Assembly (NCBI GenBank): GCA_945902215.1
Contig: CAMDML010000021.1
Span: 1-43,712, forward strand
Reading direction: 5' to 3'
Length of the DNA stretch: 43,712 nt
Origin: Klebsiella pneumoniae
Lineage (GTDB): Bacteria > Pseudomonadota > Gammaproteobacteria > Pseudomonadales > Pseudohongiellaceae
Shown: positions 9,804 to 19,458 of the stretch, in pieces
Position numbering within the stretch: the stretch's first letter is position 1
Layout of the letters: each line of letters opens with the position of its first letter
Notes under the pieces: model-generated
Databases searched by the model: none
The model's input: the letters and a program-made list of their open reading frames with translations, nothing else
Told to the model about the DNA's origin: nothing
Made by a program: the position numbers and the translations under genes

Positions 9804-10313
9804 ATGGCATTTAAGAACGAGCAGAACAAGAATGAAGAAGGCTTGCAGGAAAAGCTGATTCAGGTCAACCGTGTCGCCAAAGTGGTAAAAGGTGGTCGCA
9901 TCTTCTCGTTCACTGCGTTGACCGCTGTGGGTGATGGCAATGGCAAGGTGGGTTTTGGTCGTGGCAAGGCGCGTGAAGTGCCGCAGGCCATCCAGAAAGC
10001 CATGGAAGCTGCGCGTCGCAATATGATCAGCGTGAAACTCGATGGCACAACGTTGCAGTATCCGGTGAAAGCGCGTCATGGGGCCTCCAATATTTACATG
10101 CAGCCGGCGTCCGACGGTACAGGCGTTATCGCTGGTGGTGCAATGCGTTCGATTCTGGAGCTGGCAGGCGTACATAACGTTCTAGCCAAGTGCTACGGCT
10201 CAACAAACCCGGTGAACGTGGTTCGCGCCACCTTCAAAGGTTTAAAAAACATGCGCTCCCCCGATGATGTTGCTGCGAAGCGCGGCAAATCGGTGGAAGA
10301 AATAACAAGTTAA
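9804..10313 (+). CDS. rpsE: 30S ribosomal protein S5
   Basis: 30S protein at the mRNA entry channel that influences decoding fidelity. The 169-residue product has the double-stranded RNA-binding N-terminal domain ([20 protein letters not shown], residues about 16-35) and the C-terminal [19 protein letters not shown] region. A short direct repeat, GTTGCGGAACAA, occurs twice in the spacer just upstream (9762-9788 region). Confidence 0.98.
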   Translation: MAFKNEQNKNEEGLQEKLIQVNRVAKVVKGGRIFSFTALTAVGDGNGKVGFGRGKAREVPQAIQKAMEAARRNMISVKLDGTTLQYPVKARHGASNIYMQPASDGTGVIAGGAMRSILELAGVHNVLAKCYGSTNPVNVVRATFKGLKNMRSPDDVAAKRGKSVEEITS

Positions 10314-10373
10314 TTTCGTTTCGGGCCTTCTGAAGCGGGTGTTGGTTAAAGATTGAATTACAAGGTTAAGGTC

Positions 10374-10562
10374 ATGGCAGCAAAAACACTGAAAGTGACA
10401 ATGACGAAAAGTGCCCACGGCATCTTGCCGAACCACAAGGCCTGCATCAGGGGCTTGGGTTTGCGCAGAATCCGGCACACGGTACAGCTGGAAGACACGC
10501 CGTCAGTACGCGGCATGATCAACAAAGTACGTCACATGGTCCAGGTTGTAGGAGAGGGTTAA
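10374..10562 (+). CDS. rpmD: 50S ribosomal protein L30
   Basis: Small 50S protein of the L30/L7e fold. The start is taken as ATG at 10374 ([16 protein letters not shown]), with AAGG upstream. An in-frame TTG at 10353 would add seven residues without family support. The 62-residue product contains [21 protein letters not shown] near residues 32-52. Its TAA overlaps the rplO ATG (TAATG). Confidence 0.96.
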   Translation: MAAKTLKVTMTKSAHGILPNHKACIRGLGLRRIRHTVQLEDTPSVRGMINKVRHMVQVVGEG

Positions 10563-11065
10563 TGAGCGGGCAGACAAAAGAAATAATGCGTTTAAATACC
10601 CTGAGTCCGGCGCCCGGTTCCAAGCATGCGCCCAAGCGTTTGGGTCGCGGCATCGGCAGCGGTTTGGGTAAAACATCTGGTCGTGGACACAAGGGCCAAG
10701 GTGCTCGCAAGAGCGGTAACGTACGCCCGGGTTTTGAAGGTGGCCAGATGCCCTTGCAGAAACGTCTCCCCAAGTTTGGTTTCTATTCGCGTATTGGCAA
10801 TGCAACCGCTGAAGTTCGGACTTCTGAACTAGGTAAGGTTGAAGGTTCCGTAGTGAATATGAAGACTCTTGAAAAAGCCAACGTGATTGGCCGCAGCATG
10901 CTGCGTGCGCGCATCATGCTGTCGGGTCCTGTAACCAAAGCCGTGACAATTGAAGGCCTTGTTGTGACCAAAGGGGCTCGCGCTGCGATCGAGGCCGCGG
11001 GCGGCAAGATCGTAGAAAAAATCGTGAATGAACCGGCGAAAAAAGTAAGAGCGAAGAAGAAGTAA
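10562..11065 (+). CDS. rplO: 50S ribosomal protein L15
   Basis: Late-assembly 50S protein. The usual family start [13 protein letters not shown] appears only at residue 9. The upstream ATG at 10562 has the better ribosome binding site (AGGAGAGGG at 10549-10557) and overlaps the rpmD stop, so it is preferred. The C-terminus also extends past the usual end with a lysine-rich tail, giving 167 residues against about 144 in E. coli. The glycine-rich [20 protein letters not shown] block is intact. Confidence 0.96.
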   Translation: MSGQTKEIMRLNTLSPAPGSKHAPKRLGRGIGSGLGKTSGRGHKGQGARKSGNVRPGFEGGQMPLQKRLPKFGFYSRIGNATAEVRTSELGKVEGSVVNMKTLEKANVIGRSMLRARIMLSGPVTKAVTIEGLVVTKGARAAIEAAGGKIVEKIVNEPAKKVRAKKK

Positions 11066-11068
11066 CCT

Positions 11069-12376
11069 ATGGCGAAAACAATGAATCCCGGCAAAGCGGA
11101 CGGACTGGCGGAACTTAAATCCCGTCTCCTGTTCGTGCTGATTGCCGTGATCGTGTATCGCGTAGGCACCCATATACCGGTTCCGGGCATCAGCCCAGAC
11201 CAGTTGACTGCGCTGATTACGCAAAATCAGGGTACGTTCCTGGAAATGTTCAACATGTTTTCGGGTGGCGCTATGGAGCGCATGAGTATTTTTGCATTGG
11301 GGATCATGCCTTACATCACGGCATCGATCATCATGCAGCTGTTGACGGCTACAACTCCATCATTGGAGCAGTTGAAGAAAGAGGGTGAAGCTGGAAGGCG
11401 CAAGATCAGCCAGTACACGCGGTATGGCGCGCTGTTCTTTGCAACCGTGCAGGCTGTGGGCCTCAGTACCGGCGTGTTGGGTCAGTTGGCGTTCAATCCC
11501 AACTTCAGCTTTTACTTCACAGCGATCGTATCATTGGTGACGGGCGCGATGTTCCTGATGTGGCTCGGAGAGCAGATCACTGAGCGAGGTGTTGGAAACG
11601 GCATATCGCTGTTAATTTTCGCCGGTATCGTGGCGGGTTTGCCTGCCGCCATTGGCCAGTCGCTGGAGCAGGTAGCCGAAGGTCAGATTCAGCCGTTGGC
11701 ACTGTTCGTAGTTGCAGCGCTTGGAGCAGCCGTGATCGCTGCAGTGGTATTTGTGGAGCGCGCACAGCGCCGAATTACAGTGAACTATGCTCCGCGTCAG
11801 CAAGGCCGCAAGATGTTCCAGGGGCAGTCAAGCCATTTGCCCCTCAAGGTCAATATGGCGGGTGTGATCCCGGCCATATTTGCGAGCAGTTTTCTGCTGT
11901 TTCCGGCTTCACTGGGACAGTGGTTTGGACAGAATGAAGGCTATGAATTTTTGGCGGATTTGGCATTGATTTTGGGTCCAGGCCAGCCCCTGAATGTGTT
12001 GTTGTTTACGATTTTGATTGTAGCGTTTTGTTTTTGGTACACATCCCTGGTGTTCAATCCCAAGGAGATCGCTGAAAACCTGAAGCGCTCCGGAGCTTTT
12101 ATCCCGGGTATACGCCCAGGTGAGCAGACCGCAAATTATGTAGACGACGTTATGACCCGCCTCACCATGTTTGGTGCGGCCTACATAACGCTGATCTGCC
12201 TGCTGCCGCAATTTCTGCAGACTTCAGCGAATGTGCCCTTCCAATTGGGCGGTACGTCGATGTTGATCGTAGTGGTTGTGTGCATGGATTTCATGGCACA
12301 GGTGCAGTCTCACCTGATGTCGCATCAGTATGAGTCGCTGATGAAAAAGTCCAACATTGGATCGTTCAAGCGTTAG
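11069..12376 (+). CDS. secY: Protein translocase subunit SecY
   Basis: Pore-forming subunit of the SecYEG translocon in the inner membrane. The 435-residue product has about ten membrane segments. It shows the early IPVPGI motif near residue 33, the plug region [20 protein letters not shown], and the cytoplasmic loop [21 protein letters not shown] near residues 243-263, which contacts SecA and the ribosome. It starts 3 nt after rplO, as in the spc operon of other gammaproteobacteria. No adk or map gene follows. Confidence 0.99.
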   Translation: MAKTMNPGKADGLAELKSRLLFVLIAVIVYRVGTHIPVPGISPDQLTALITQNQGTFLEMFNMFSGGAMERMSIFALGIMPYITASIIMQLLTATTPSLEQLKKEGEAGRRKISQYTRYGALFFATVQAVGLSTGVLGQLAFNPNFSFYFTAIVSLVTGAMFLMWLGEQITERGVGNGISLLIFAGIVAGLPAAIGQSLEQVAEGQIQPLALFVVAALGAAVIAAVVFVERAQRRITVNYAPRQQGRKMFQGQSSHLPLKVNMAGVIPAIFASSFLLFPASLGQWFGQNEGYEFLADLALILGPGQPLNVLLFTILIVAFCFWYTSLVFNPKEIAENLKRSGAFIPGIRPGEQTANYVDDVMTRLTMFGAAYITLICLLPQFLQTSANVPFQLGGTSMLIVVVVCMDFMAQVQSHLMSHQYESLMKKSNIGSFKR

Positions 12377-12441
12377 GGCCCTGCTAGTTACAAGCAAGGG
12401 TTACGAGAAAGAGTTACCAGAAAGTTTTTGGAGATAGTTCG

Positions 12442-12555
12442 ATGAAAGTCAGAGCATCGGTTAAACGCGTTTGTCGCAAGTGCAAGATCGTGAAGCGCAA
12501 CGGCGTAGTCAGAGTGATTTGTTCCGAACCCAGGCACAAGCAAAGACAGGGTTAA
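12442..12555 (+). CDS. rpmJ: 50S ribosomal protein L36 (zinc form)
   Basis: A 37-residue zinc-ribbon ribosomal protein. It begins [20 protein letters not shown], with zinc ligands Cys11, Cys14, Cys27 and His32 present. This is the type that zinc-starved cells often replace with a zinc-free paralogue. GGAGATAG precedes the ATG. It closes the spc group and is followed by two hairpins. Confidence 0.97.
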   Translation: MKVRASVKRVCRKCKIVKRNGVVRVICSEPRHKQRQG

Positions 12556-12559
12556 GCAG

Positions 12560-12600
12560 CTTCGCTTGGAGTGAAGTCAAGGTCCTGTTCCTTGATTTTT
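12560..12600 (+). terminator. Tandem hairpins and intrinsic terminator after rpmJ
   Basis: The first stem pairs CTTCGCT (12560-12566) with AGTGAAG (12570-12576), using one G-U pair. The second pairs TCAAGG (12577-12582) with CCTTGA (12590-12595) and is followed directly by five T residues (12596-12600). The second is a plausible intrinsic terminator or attenuator separating the spc and alpha groups; the stem is short, so termination is probably partial. Confidence 0.6.
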
Positions 12601-12751
12601 CCCCGTTAGAAAGCTAAGCTTGCCGGCCTTTTTTAAGCCTGCCGCCAGCAAGCATGAACAAGCTAACTGGCTGAAAAAACATAAGAAATTTTACTGAACA
12701 ATTTTGTCGAACAACAAAGCAAGACAGAACGTTTAAACACTGGAGTGAGTT
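12601..12751 (+). promoter_or_regulatory. Alpha-operon leader region
   Basis: These 151 bases before rpsM contain complementary arms GCTTGC (near 12617) and GCAAGC (near 12648), a nested GGCC/GGC-GCC pairing around a TTTTTT run, and repeated AAGCTAA/CAAGCTAA elements. In E. coli the same position carries the pseudoknot bound by S4. A structured S4-responsive leader is likely by position only. No convincing -35/-10 pair was found, although the preceding terminator implies one may exist. Confidence 0.35.
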
Positions 12752-13108
12752 ATGGCCCGTATTGCCGGCGTCAACATACCCGATAACAAGCATGTGGTGG
12801 TTTCTCTGCGCTACGTTTACGGCATTGGTTCGACCGTGGCGAAGAACCTGTGCGCGATAACGGGTATCAGCCCTGCCGCCAAGGTCAGCGATCTGAGCGA
12901 AGATCAGCTCGATTCCCTGCGCAACGAAATAGGCAAGCTCACAGTCGAAGGCGACCTGCGTCGTGAAGTGTCGATGAACATCAAGCGTCTGATGGATCTG
13001 GGCACGTATCGCGGCATCCGTCATCGTCGCGGTCTGCCTGTGCGTGGTCAGCGTACCAAAACCAATGCCAGAACCCGCAAGGGTCCGCGCAAACCCATTC
13101 GTAAATAA
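12752..13108 (+). CDS. rpsM: 30S ribosomal protein S13
   Basis: 30S head protein forming bridges to the 50S subunit and contacting P-site tRNA. The 118-residue product has [20 protein letters not shown] at the start, a helix-two-turn-helix region and the basic tail [16 protein letters not shown]-like end. GGAGTGAG is the ribosome binding site. It is the first gene of the alpha group. Confidence 0.99.
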   Translation: MARIAGVNIPDNKHVVVSLRYVYGIGSTVAKNLCAITGISPAAKVSDLSEDQLDSLRNEIGKLTVEGDLRREVSMNIKRLMDLGTYRGIRHRRGLPVRGQRTKTNARTRKGPRKPIRK

Positions 13109-13160
13109 GTACAGAGCTCGATTGTGAGCATGAAAAAAAGATATTCAAGGTAAACAAGAC

Positions 13161-13565
13161 ATGGCAAAACCAGCAGCTGCAGCGGCCCCCCAGGCCAGGA
13201 AAAAAGCCAGATCGTCGGTATCCGATGGTGTGGCTCATATCCATGCTTCTTTTAACAATACCATCGTGACGATCACTGATCGTCAGGGCAACACGCTGGC
13301 TTGGGCAACGTCCGGCGGCTCCGGCTTCCGTGGTTCCCGTAAAAGCACGCCTTTTGCCGCGCAAACTGCAGCTGAAAAAGCTGGTAGAAGCGCCATTGAG
13401 TTGTACAGTCTGAAAAACGTTGATGTACGCGTTAATGGCCCCGGCCCAGGCCGCGAGTCTGCGGTAAGAGCGCTGAATGCCTGCGGTCTGAAAGTCAGCA
13501 ACATTACTGATGTGACGCCGATTCCGCATAACGGCTGCCGTCCGCCCAAACGCCGTCGCGTTTAA
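13161..13565 (+). CDS. rpsK: 30S ribosomal protein S11
   Basis: Platform protein of the 30S subunit near the E site. The 134-residue product has a lysine- and alanine-rich start and the conserved blocks [18 protein letters not shown] (residues about 30-47) and [20 protein letters not shown] near the end. The asparagine in HNGC is the site often seen as isoaspartate in E. coli. Confidence 0.99.
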   Translation: MAKPAAAAAPQARKKARSSVSDGVAHIHASFNNTIVTITDRQGNTLAWATSGGSGFRGSRKSTPFAAQTAAEKAGRSAIELYSLKNVDVRVNGPGPGRESAVRALNACGLKVSNITDVTPIPHNGCRPPKRRRV

Positions 13566-13600
13566 GTCGCGCCAAAAAGAATACGACAGGAGATTGAATT

Positions 13601-14221
13601 ATGGCCCGCTACATCGGCCCCAAATGCAAACTGGCAAGACGAGAAGGCACTGATCTGTTCCTGAAGAGCGGCATCCGCTCGCTGGAAGACAAGTGCAAGC
13701 ATGAGACGGCACCTGGCCAGCATGGTCAGCGTCGTGGTCGTCTGTCTGATTACGGCGTTCAGTTGCGTGAGAAGCAGAAAGTGCGCCGCATGTACGGTAT
13801 TCTCGAAAACCAGTTTCGCAACTACTACAAGGAAGCCGCTCGTCTGAAAGGCGCTACCGGCGAAAACCTGTTGCAGCTGCTCGAATCCCGTCTAGACAAT
13901 GTTGTTTACAGAATGGGCTTTGGCTCCACGCGCTCAGAAGCGCGCCAGTTGGTTGCGCACAAAGCAATCATGGTTAATGGCAAGGTCGTAAATATCGCGT
14001 CCTATCAGGTCCAGGCCGGTGATACGGTGTCGGTCAGGGAAAAAGCCAAAACCCAACTTCGCATCAAATCCTCACTGGACATTGCCGGCACACGTGCGCC
14101 GGTTGAATGGCTGGAAGTCAGCACGGACAAGCTGGAAGGCCGGTTCAAGAACAAACCCGAGCGCAGCGAGCTGTCCACGGAAATCAACGAAAGCTTGATC
14201 GTAGAGCTCTACTCGAAATAA
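13601..14221 (+). CDS. rpsD: 30S ribosomal protein S4
   Basis: Primary 16S-binding protein, ribosome fidelity determinant and, in E. coli, repressor of the alpha operon. The 206-residue product is the zinc-free form with the start [20 protein letters not shown] and the S4 RNA-binding domain near residues 96-160 ([20 protein letters not shown]). An ACAGGAGATT ribosome binding site precedes it. Confidence 0.99.
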   Translation: MARYIGPKCKLARREGTDLFLKSGIRSLEDKCKHETAPGQHGQRRGRLSDYGVQLREKQKVRRMYGILENQFRNYYKEAARLKGATGENLLQLLESRLDNVVYRMGFGSTRSEARQLVAHKAIMVNGKVVNIASYQVQAGDTVSVREKAKTQLRIKSSLDIAGTRAPVEWLEVSTDKLEGRFKNKPERSELSTEINESLIVELYSK

Positions 14222-14246
14222 ACCATTTTGGCCTGTGAGGAATTCC

Positions 14247-15245
14247 ATGCAGATTTCTTTAGTGAACTTTCTGACACCGCAAGTCATCCAGGTTGAGGCC
14301 TCTGACCGGTGGCATTCCAGGGTAGTACTGGAGCCTCTCGAAAGGGGTTTTGGGCACACGCTGGGGAATGCACTCCGCCGGATCCTCCTGTCCTCTATGC
14401 CGGGTTGCGCAGTGGAAGAAGTTGAAATTGACGGTGTCGTGCACGAATACAGCACGATCGAAGGCGTTCAGGAAGATGTGATTGAAATGCTGCTGAACCT
14501 GAAAGAAGTGGCTGTGATCATGCACTCCGGGCAGTCCGCCGTGCTGAACCTGAAAAAGAGTGGCAAAGGACCTGTGAAAGCGTCTGACATCACCCTTCCA
14601 CACGATGTTGAAATCGTGAATCCGGAACATGTGATCTGTAACCTCAACGACAATGGTTCGATCAACATGCACATCAAGGTTGGAGTTGGTCGTGGTTATG
14701 TGGCTGCAGACAGCCGCATCTCCCGTGACGATGAAACCCGCGCAGTAGGCAAGCTGATGTTGGATGCTTCGTATACACCGGTAAGCCGCGTGACCTATTC
14801 AGTCGAGAACGCCCGTGTTGAGCAGCGCACCGATCTTGATAAACTGATCATCGAACTCGAAACCAACGGCACCATCGATCCCGAAGAAGCAATCCGTCAG
14901 GCCGCCACCATCCTGCAGCACCAGCTCAGTGTGTTTGTTGATCTGAAGAACAACTCCGTGAAAGAACAGCCGAAGCATGAAGACAAGATCGACCCGATAC
15001 TGTTGCGTCCGGTCGATGATCTCGAACTGACTGTACGTTCGGCCAACTGTTTGAAGGCGGAAAACATCTACTACATCGGCGATCTGATTCAGCGCACCGA
15101 AGTTGAGTTGCTGAAAACCCCGAACCTGGGCAAGAAATCGCTCACCGAAATCAAGGACGTGCTGGCTTCCAAAGGTCTGTCATTGGGCCTGCGTCTGGAA
15201 AACTGGCCGCCGTCCAGCTTGAAAGGTGATGACCGCGCTGCGTAA
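14247..15245 (+). CDS. rpoA: RNA polymerase subunit alpha
   Basis: Assembly platform of RNA polymerase and contact point for UP elements and activators. The start is ATG at 14247 ([17 protein letters not shown]), five bases after AGGA. An in-frame GTG at 14235 lies on the ribosome binding site itself and is rejected. The 332-residue protein has the dimerising N-terminal domain ([22 protein letters not shown], given as residues about 30-51) and the C-terminal domain with the DNA-contact motif [18 protein letters not shown]. Confidence 0.99.
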   Translation: MQISLVNFLTPQVIQVEASDRWHSRVVLEPLERGFGHTLGNALRRILLSSMPGCAVEEVEIDGVVHEYSTIEGVQEDVIEMLLNLKEVAVIMHSGQSAVLNLKKSGKGPVKASDITLPHDVEIVNPEHVICNLNDNGSINMHIKVGVGRGYVAADSRISRDDETRAVGKLMLDASYTPVSRVTYSVENARVEQRTDLDKLIIELETNGTIDPEEAIRQAATILQHQLSVFVDLKNNSVKEQPKHEDKIDPILLRPVDDLELTVRSANCLKAENIYYIGDLIQRTEVELLKTPNLGKKSLTEIKDVLASKGLSLGLRLENWPPSSLKGDDRAA

Positions 15246-15314
15246 TCCGTGGACCGGTGGGCTGGTAAATCGGCTCGTTAATTGTAAGAAACTTTAATAT
15301 CAGGAATTGCCGTC

Positions 15315-15710
15315 ATGCGTCATCGTCTTAGTGGACGTAAGCTCAACCGAAACAGCGCACATCGCCAGGCGATGTTTCGCAATATGACTTCCTCGCTAGT
15401 CGAGCACGAAGTTATTAAAACCACCTTGGCAAAAGCCAAGGAACTGCGCATGATCGCTGAGCCGCTGATCACGCTGGCGAAAGAAGACAGCGTGGCCAAC
15501 CGCCGCCTGGCGTTTGATCGTCTGCGCAACAAAGTTACAGTCGGCAAGTTGTTCACCGACATTGGCCCACGTTATACCGCGCGTCCCGGCGGTTATATCC
15601 GCATCATCAAGTGCGGTTATCGCTCCGGTGACAAGGCGCCCATGGCTTATGTGGAGTTGGTGGATCGCCCGGTGAACTTCACGGCGCCTGACGCAGCCAG
15701 TGCAGAATAA
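15315..15710 (+). CDS. rplQ: 50S ribosomal protein L17
   Basis: 50S protein near the tunnel exit and last gene of the alpha group. The 131-residue product has the family start [20 protein letters not shown] and the segment [23 protein letters not shown] near the end. It is followed 15 nt later by a perfect intrinsic terminator. In many gammaproteobacteria rplQ is followed by uvrA or katA; here unrelated accessory genes follow. Confidence 0.99.
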   Translation: MRHRLSGRKLNRNSAHRQAMFRNMTSSLVEHEVIKTTLAKAKELRMIAEPLITLAKEDSVANRRLAFDRLRNKVTVGKLFTDIGPRYTARPGGYIRIIKCGYRSGDKAPMAYVELVDRPVNFTAPDAASAE

Positions 15711-15725
15711 GTAGTCACAGTCTGT

Positions 15726-15755
15726 AAAAAAAGCCGTCTTAACACGGCTTTTTTT
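15726..15755 (+). terminator. Intrinsic terminator closing the ribosomal supercluster
   Basis: A perfect 12-bp inverted repeat pairs AAAAAAAGCCGT (15726-15737) with ACGGCTTTTTTT (15744-15755) around a 6-base loop. The T-run of seven on one side and A-run of seven on the other make it a textbook terminator that could act in both directions. Confidence 0.95.
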
Positions 15756-15809
15756 ATGCCAGAAATATTTGTACGAGCGCCGCACTCAACAGTAGGCAGT
15801 TCCACCATC

Positions 15810-16994
15810 ATGATCAAATCTTTTCATCCTCCTGTCCGCACCTTGATGGGTCCCGGTCCGTCTGACGTAAACCCGCGCGTTACCGCTGCTATGGGCGCAC
15901 CTACGATCGGCCATCTTGATCCCGCATTCGTCATGTTGATGGACGAGATCAAGCAGATGCTGCAGTACGCCTTTAAAACCAAAAACCGCCTGACGATTCC
16001 CGTATCTGCGCCAGGCTCGGCTGGCATGGAAGCTTGTTTCGTTAATCTACTTGAGCCGGGCGACAAGGCGATTGTGTGCCAGAACGGTGTGTTCGGCGGG
16101 CGCATGAAGGAAAACGTCGAGCGCTGTGGTGCCACGGCCATCATGGTGCAGGATGCCTGGGGTGAAGCGGTCGATCCACAGAAAGTGGAAGATGCACTTA
16201 AAGCCAATCCCGATGCCAAGCTGCTGGCGTTCGTGCATGCCGAAACATCGACCGGCGCGCGCAGTGATGCGAAAACCTTGACCAGTCTGGCTCATCAATA
16301 TGACTGTCTGGCGCTGGTAGACACTGTCACGGGTCTCGGTGGCATCGAACTCGATGTCGATGGTTGGGGCATTGATGCCATTTATTCCGGCACCCAGAAG
16401 TGTCTGTCTTGCCCGCCGGGACTGTCACCGGTGAGCTTCGGCGAACGCGCTGTGAATGTTATCAACAATCGCAAAACGAAAGTGCAGAGCTGGTTTCTGG
16501 ACATGAATCTGGTGATGGCTTATTGGGCCGGCGATGGCGCCCGCACCTATCACCATACCGCGCCAGTCAACAGCATGTATGGTCTGCATGAAGCACTGGT
16601 TATTCTGCAGGAAGAGGGTTTGGAAAATTCCTGGGCGCGGCATACGTATAACTATCGCGCGCTGGCAGCGGGAGTGGAAGCAATGGGACTGAGTTTTATC
16701 GTGGACAAGAATGCGCGCTTGCCTCAGCTCAATTCCATCTCGGTGCCCAACGGTGTAAAGGAAGCTGAGGTCAGAACGCGTTTATTGCAGGACTACAATC
16801 TTGAAATCGGTGCCGGGCTTGGCGCGATGGCAGGTAAAATCTGGCGCATTGGTCTGATGGGCGAATCCTCTTGTGAAACCAATGTTGTGCTGTGTCTCGA
16901 TGCCCTCGATGCCATACTCAGTGAAATGAAAGCCCCGATTTATTCTGGCAAGGCAGTAGCGGCTGCCAAAGCTGTCTATTCCGCCAAGCAGTAA
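15810..16994 (+). CDS. Alanine/serine-glyoxylate-type PLP aminotransferase
   Basis: Class V (fold type I) aminotransferase of the AGXT / serine-pyruvate / PucG family, which transfers amino groups to glyoxylate or pyruvate using pyridoxal phosphate. The 394-residue protein begins MIKSFHPPVRTLMGPGPSDV. It carries the GPGP phosphate-region motif (residues 14-17), HAETSTG (143-149), DTVTGLGG (171-178) and the cofactor lysine Lys197 in YSGTQKCLSCPPG. An in-frame ATG at 15756 abuts the terminator and adds 18 residues without family support, so 15810 is chosen. The exact donor (alanine, serine or ureidoglycine) cannot be decided; no purine-catabolism genes are adjacent. Confidence 0.9.
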   Translation: MIKSFHPPVRTLMGPGPSDVNPRVTAAMGAPTIGHLDPAFVMLMDEIKQMLQYAFKTKNRLTIPVSAPGSAGMEACFVNLLEPGDKAIVCQNGVFGGRMKENVERCGATAIMVQDAWGEAVDPQKVEDALKANPDAKLLAFVHAETSTGARSDAKTLTSLAHQYDCLALVDTVTGLGGIELDVDGWGIDAIYSGTQKCLSCPPGLSPVSFGERAVNVINNRKTKVQSWFLDMNLVMAYWAGDGARTYHHTAPVNSMYGLHEALVILQEEGLENSWARHTYNYRALAAGVEAMGLSFIVDKNARLPQLNSISVPNGVKEAEVRTRLLQDYNLEIGAGLGAMAGKIWRIGLMGESSCETNVVLCLDALDAILSEMKAPIYSGKAVAAAKAVYSAKQ

Positions 16995-17179
16995 GAATGC
17001 CGTCATTGGCATACCTCGACTGCAAAGCAGATGCTGCGTCGCAAATCATCAGACCTTATCTACAAAAAAAGCAGAGATTAAATAAGGATTAACGGTGGAT
17101 TTCTTGCTGATCCCGCAGTGTGAACCTTTCTAGGGTTGTACCCCCTCCCTATACTCCCTCTTTTACTCAGGACCTGCCA

Positions 17180-19411
17180 GTGCCCATGAAAGCGACGCTC
17201 CTTTCCGCCACCGCCTCTCTTCTGTGTTTGTCTTTTTCGACACTGCTGTTGGCCCAACCTCCTGCCGGCGTTGCCCCAACCGTGCTGGATCCTGCTGCGC
17301 GCAAGCGGGTTGAAATCGTCCGCACCGATCTCATCCCCGAAATCGATGGTGTACTGGACGACGAACTCTGGCGCCAGGCCACCGTCATCAGCGACCTGCA
17401 CCAATTTGAGCCCATTGATCATGGTGAACCCACGGAGCGCTCCGAGTTTTATATTGCCTACAGTGAACGCTTCCTCTACATCGGTGCCCGTTTGTATGAC
17501 AGTGATCCTTCGGGTATCAGCGCGCGTCAGCTGGTGCAGGGGCAGGGCATGGCCTTCGACGATGCGTTCGAATTCATCCTGGATACCTTCAATACCGGCC
17601 GCACCGGTTACCAGTTTCAGGTAAATCCCAACGGCATCCGCCGTGAAGGCCTCTATGAAAATCCGAGCACGCTTAACAATGACTGGTCGGGCATCTGGCT
17701 GGTTGAAAGCCGTGTGGATGAGCAGGGCTGGACTGCCGAAGTCGCGATTCCGTTTAACACGCTCAATTTTGATCCGAACATGGAGGAGTGGGGCTTCACC
17801 ATTGCCCGCACGATTGCGCGCAAGCAGGAAGAGATTGCCTGGTCCTCCTTCAACCGCAATATCAACCCGTCGACCGCTGGAGTCATTTATGGCATCCGCG
17901 ATATTCGCCAGGGTATGGGTCTGGATGTTATTCCATCGATTGCAATGGCAGCCGCAGAAGATTACGTCATTGGCAAGTCGGATGAGCGTTTTGATCCGTC
18001 TCTGAACGTGTTCTACAAGATTACACCAAACCTCACCGGCGCCCTGACGCTTAACACGGATTTCTCGGCGACCGAAGTGGACAATCGTCAGGTCAACCTG
18101 TCGCGTTTCTCTCTGTTTTTTCCTGAGAAGCGTGATTTCTTTCTGCAGGATGTAGACATCTTCTCATTCGGGGGCCGCGGTGGTGGTGGCAACAACAATT
18201 TCAGCAACAACCAGAACGGTATTCCGTTTTATTCGCGTCGCGTCGGCTTGAGCCGCACCGGACAACCGATTGATATCGACACCGGTCTCAAGATGACGGG
18301 TAGGGTGGGGCAGTGGAACGTAGGGGCGCTCGCTGTACAGCAGGGTGATTTCGGCACCCTTGACGGCCAGCAGATATTTGTTGGCCGCGCCTCAGCAAAC
18401 ATCCTGAGCGAATCAAATATCGGCGTGATCTTCACCAACGGAGACCCGACCAGTACAGTCGGCAACAAACTCTTTGGTGCCGATTTCCGCTACCAGAACA
18501 CCCGTTTTTCCAGCAGCTATGGCCTGCGCGGCAATGCTTTCTACCAGCAGACCGATACCCCTGGCCGCACCGGGGATGACAAGGCTTTCGGTACTTCAGT
18601 GAATATGGAAACCCAGGGCAATGGGTTTGGCGGCAATGTGGGCTACGAATATTACGGACAGGACTACTATCCCGGATTGGGTTTCGCGAACAGGGTGGGT
18701 GTCGAAAGCGTAAACTTCATGGGAAGGGCGCGCCATTTCTTCGTGGGCCATCCCATGCTCCGTGTCATCAATTCCTTCGGGCGCTATGAATACACCCGGC
18801 GACTCGATACGGGTGCCATGCAATCCGAAAACCTGTTCTTCCGGCCAGTCAATCTCAATACCAATCTGGGCGACCAGCTCGGTTTGGGTGTGTCACGCAA
18901 CCGCGAAGGTCTGGAGCAGGCCTTCATGATCAGCCCTGGCGTGATCATTCCTGCCGGCGAATACACTTTTACCGAATACAATTTGGAATTGAACATGTCT
19001 GACCAGCGCATTGTTGCGTTTGGCCTTCAGCTCAATGCGGGTGAGTTTTACGACGGCGATCGTCAGCGCGGACGCATAGGTATGGGCTGGCGGCCCGATG
19101 AGCATTTCTATCTTAATGTCAGTTACGACGTTCAGGACATCACCCTGCCTGCCGGTGACTTCATGGTGAAGCTGGTCAGCGCTAACGCCAACTATGCGTT
19201 CAATGCGAAATGGTCCTGGGTTAACCTGGTTCAGTACGATAACGCCTCCAGCACGGTGGGGCTCAACAGTCGCTTGCGGTGGAATCCAAAGGCAGGTGAA
19301 GATCTGTATCTGGTGCTCAACTACAATTTTGACTCAGAGGGTGTATTCTCCAACATCAGCCGTGAGAAAGCGGAAATTGCACTCAAATATACCAAGACAT
19401 TCCGCTATTGA
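17180..19411 (+). CDS. DUF5916 / CBM9-like outer-membrane protein
   Basis: Exported protein with a signal peptide (KATLLSATASLLCLSFSTLL, ending near LAQ). It has an N-terminal CBM9-like DOMON-type domain (about residues 40-230, with IDGVLDDELWRQA and GYQFQVNPNGIRREG). The C-terminal DUF5916 region (about 250-740) is rich in alternating aromatic strands and ends in Tyr (TKTFRY), as in outer-membrane beta barrels. The block FFPEKRDFFLQDVDIFSFGG is a DUF5916 hallmark. GTG at 17180 lies 7 nt after AGGA and is preferred; ATG at 17186 is nearly equivalent. The family occurs in polymer-degrading and marine bacteria, but its function is not established. Confidence 0.85.
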   Translation: MPMKATLLSATASLLCLSFSTLLLAQPPAGVAPTVLDPAARKRVEIVRTDLIPEIDGVLDDELWRQATVISDLHQFEPIDHGEPTERSEFYIAYSERFLYIGARLYDSDPSGISARQLVQGQGMAFDDAFEFILDTFNTGRTGYQFQVNPNGIRREGLYENPSTLNNDWSGIWLVESRVDEQGWTAEVAIPFNTLNFDPNMEEWGFTIARTIARKQEEIAWSSFNRNINPSTAGVIYGIRDIRQGMGLDVIPSIAMAAAEDYVIGKSDERFDPSLNVFYKITPNLTGALTLNTDFSATEVDNRQVNLSRFSLFFPEKRDFFLQDVDIFSFGGRGGGGNNNFSNNQNGIPFYSRRVGLSRTGQPIDIDTGLKMTGRVGQWNVGALAVQQGDFGTLDGQQIFVGRASANILSESNIGVIFTNGDPTSTVGNKLFGADFRYQNTRFSSSYGLRGNAFYQQTDTPGRTGDDKAFGTSVNMETQGNGFGGNVGYEYYGQDYYPGLGFANRVGVESVNFMGRARHFFVGHPMLRVINSFGRYEYTRRLDTGAMQSENLFFRPVNLNTNLGDQLGLGVSRNREGLEQAFMISPGVIIPAGEYTFTEYNLELNMSDQRIVAFGLQLNAGEFYDGDRQRGRIGMGWRPDEHFYLNVSYDVQDITLPAGDFMVKLVSANANYAFNAKWSWVNLVQYDNASSTVGLNSRLRWNPKAGEDLYLVLNYNFDSEGVFSNISREKAEIALKYTKTFRY

Positions 19412-19458
19412 TGTTGTTGCAGATGTAGCTCCGGCGACATCATCATTATAATAACAAG

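Noticed and set aside
15756-15809. 18-residue N-terminal extension of the aminotransferase
   Set aside because: The ATG immediately follows the terminator T-run, has no ribosome binding site, and the family begins near MIKSFHPP.
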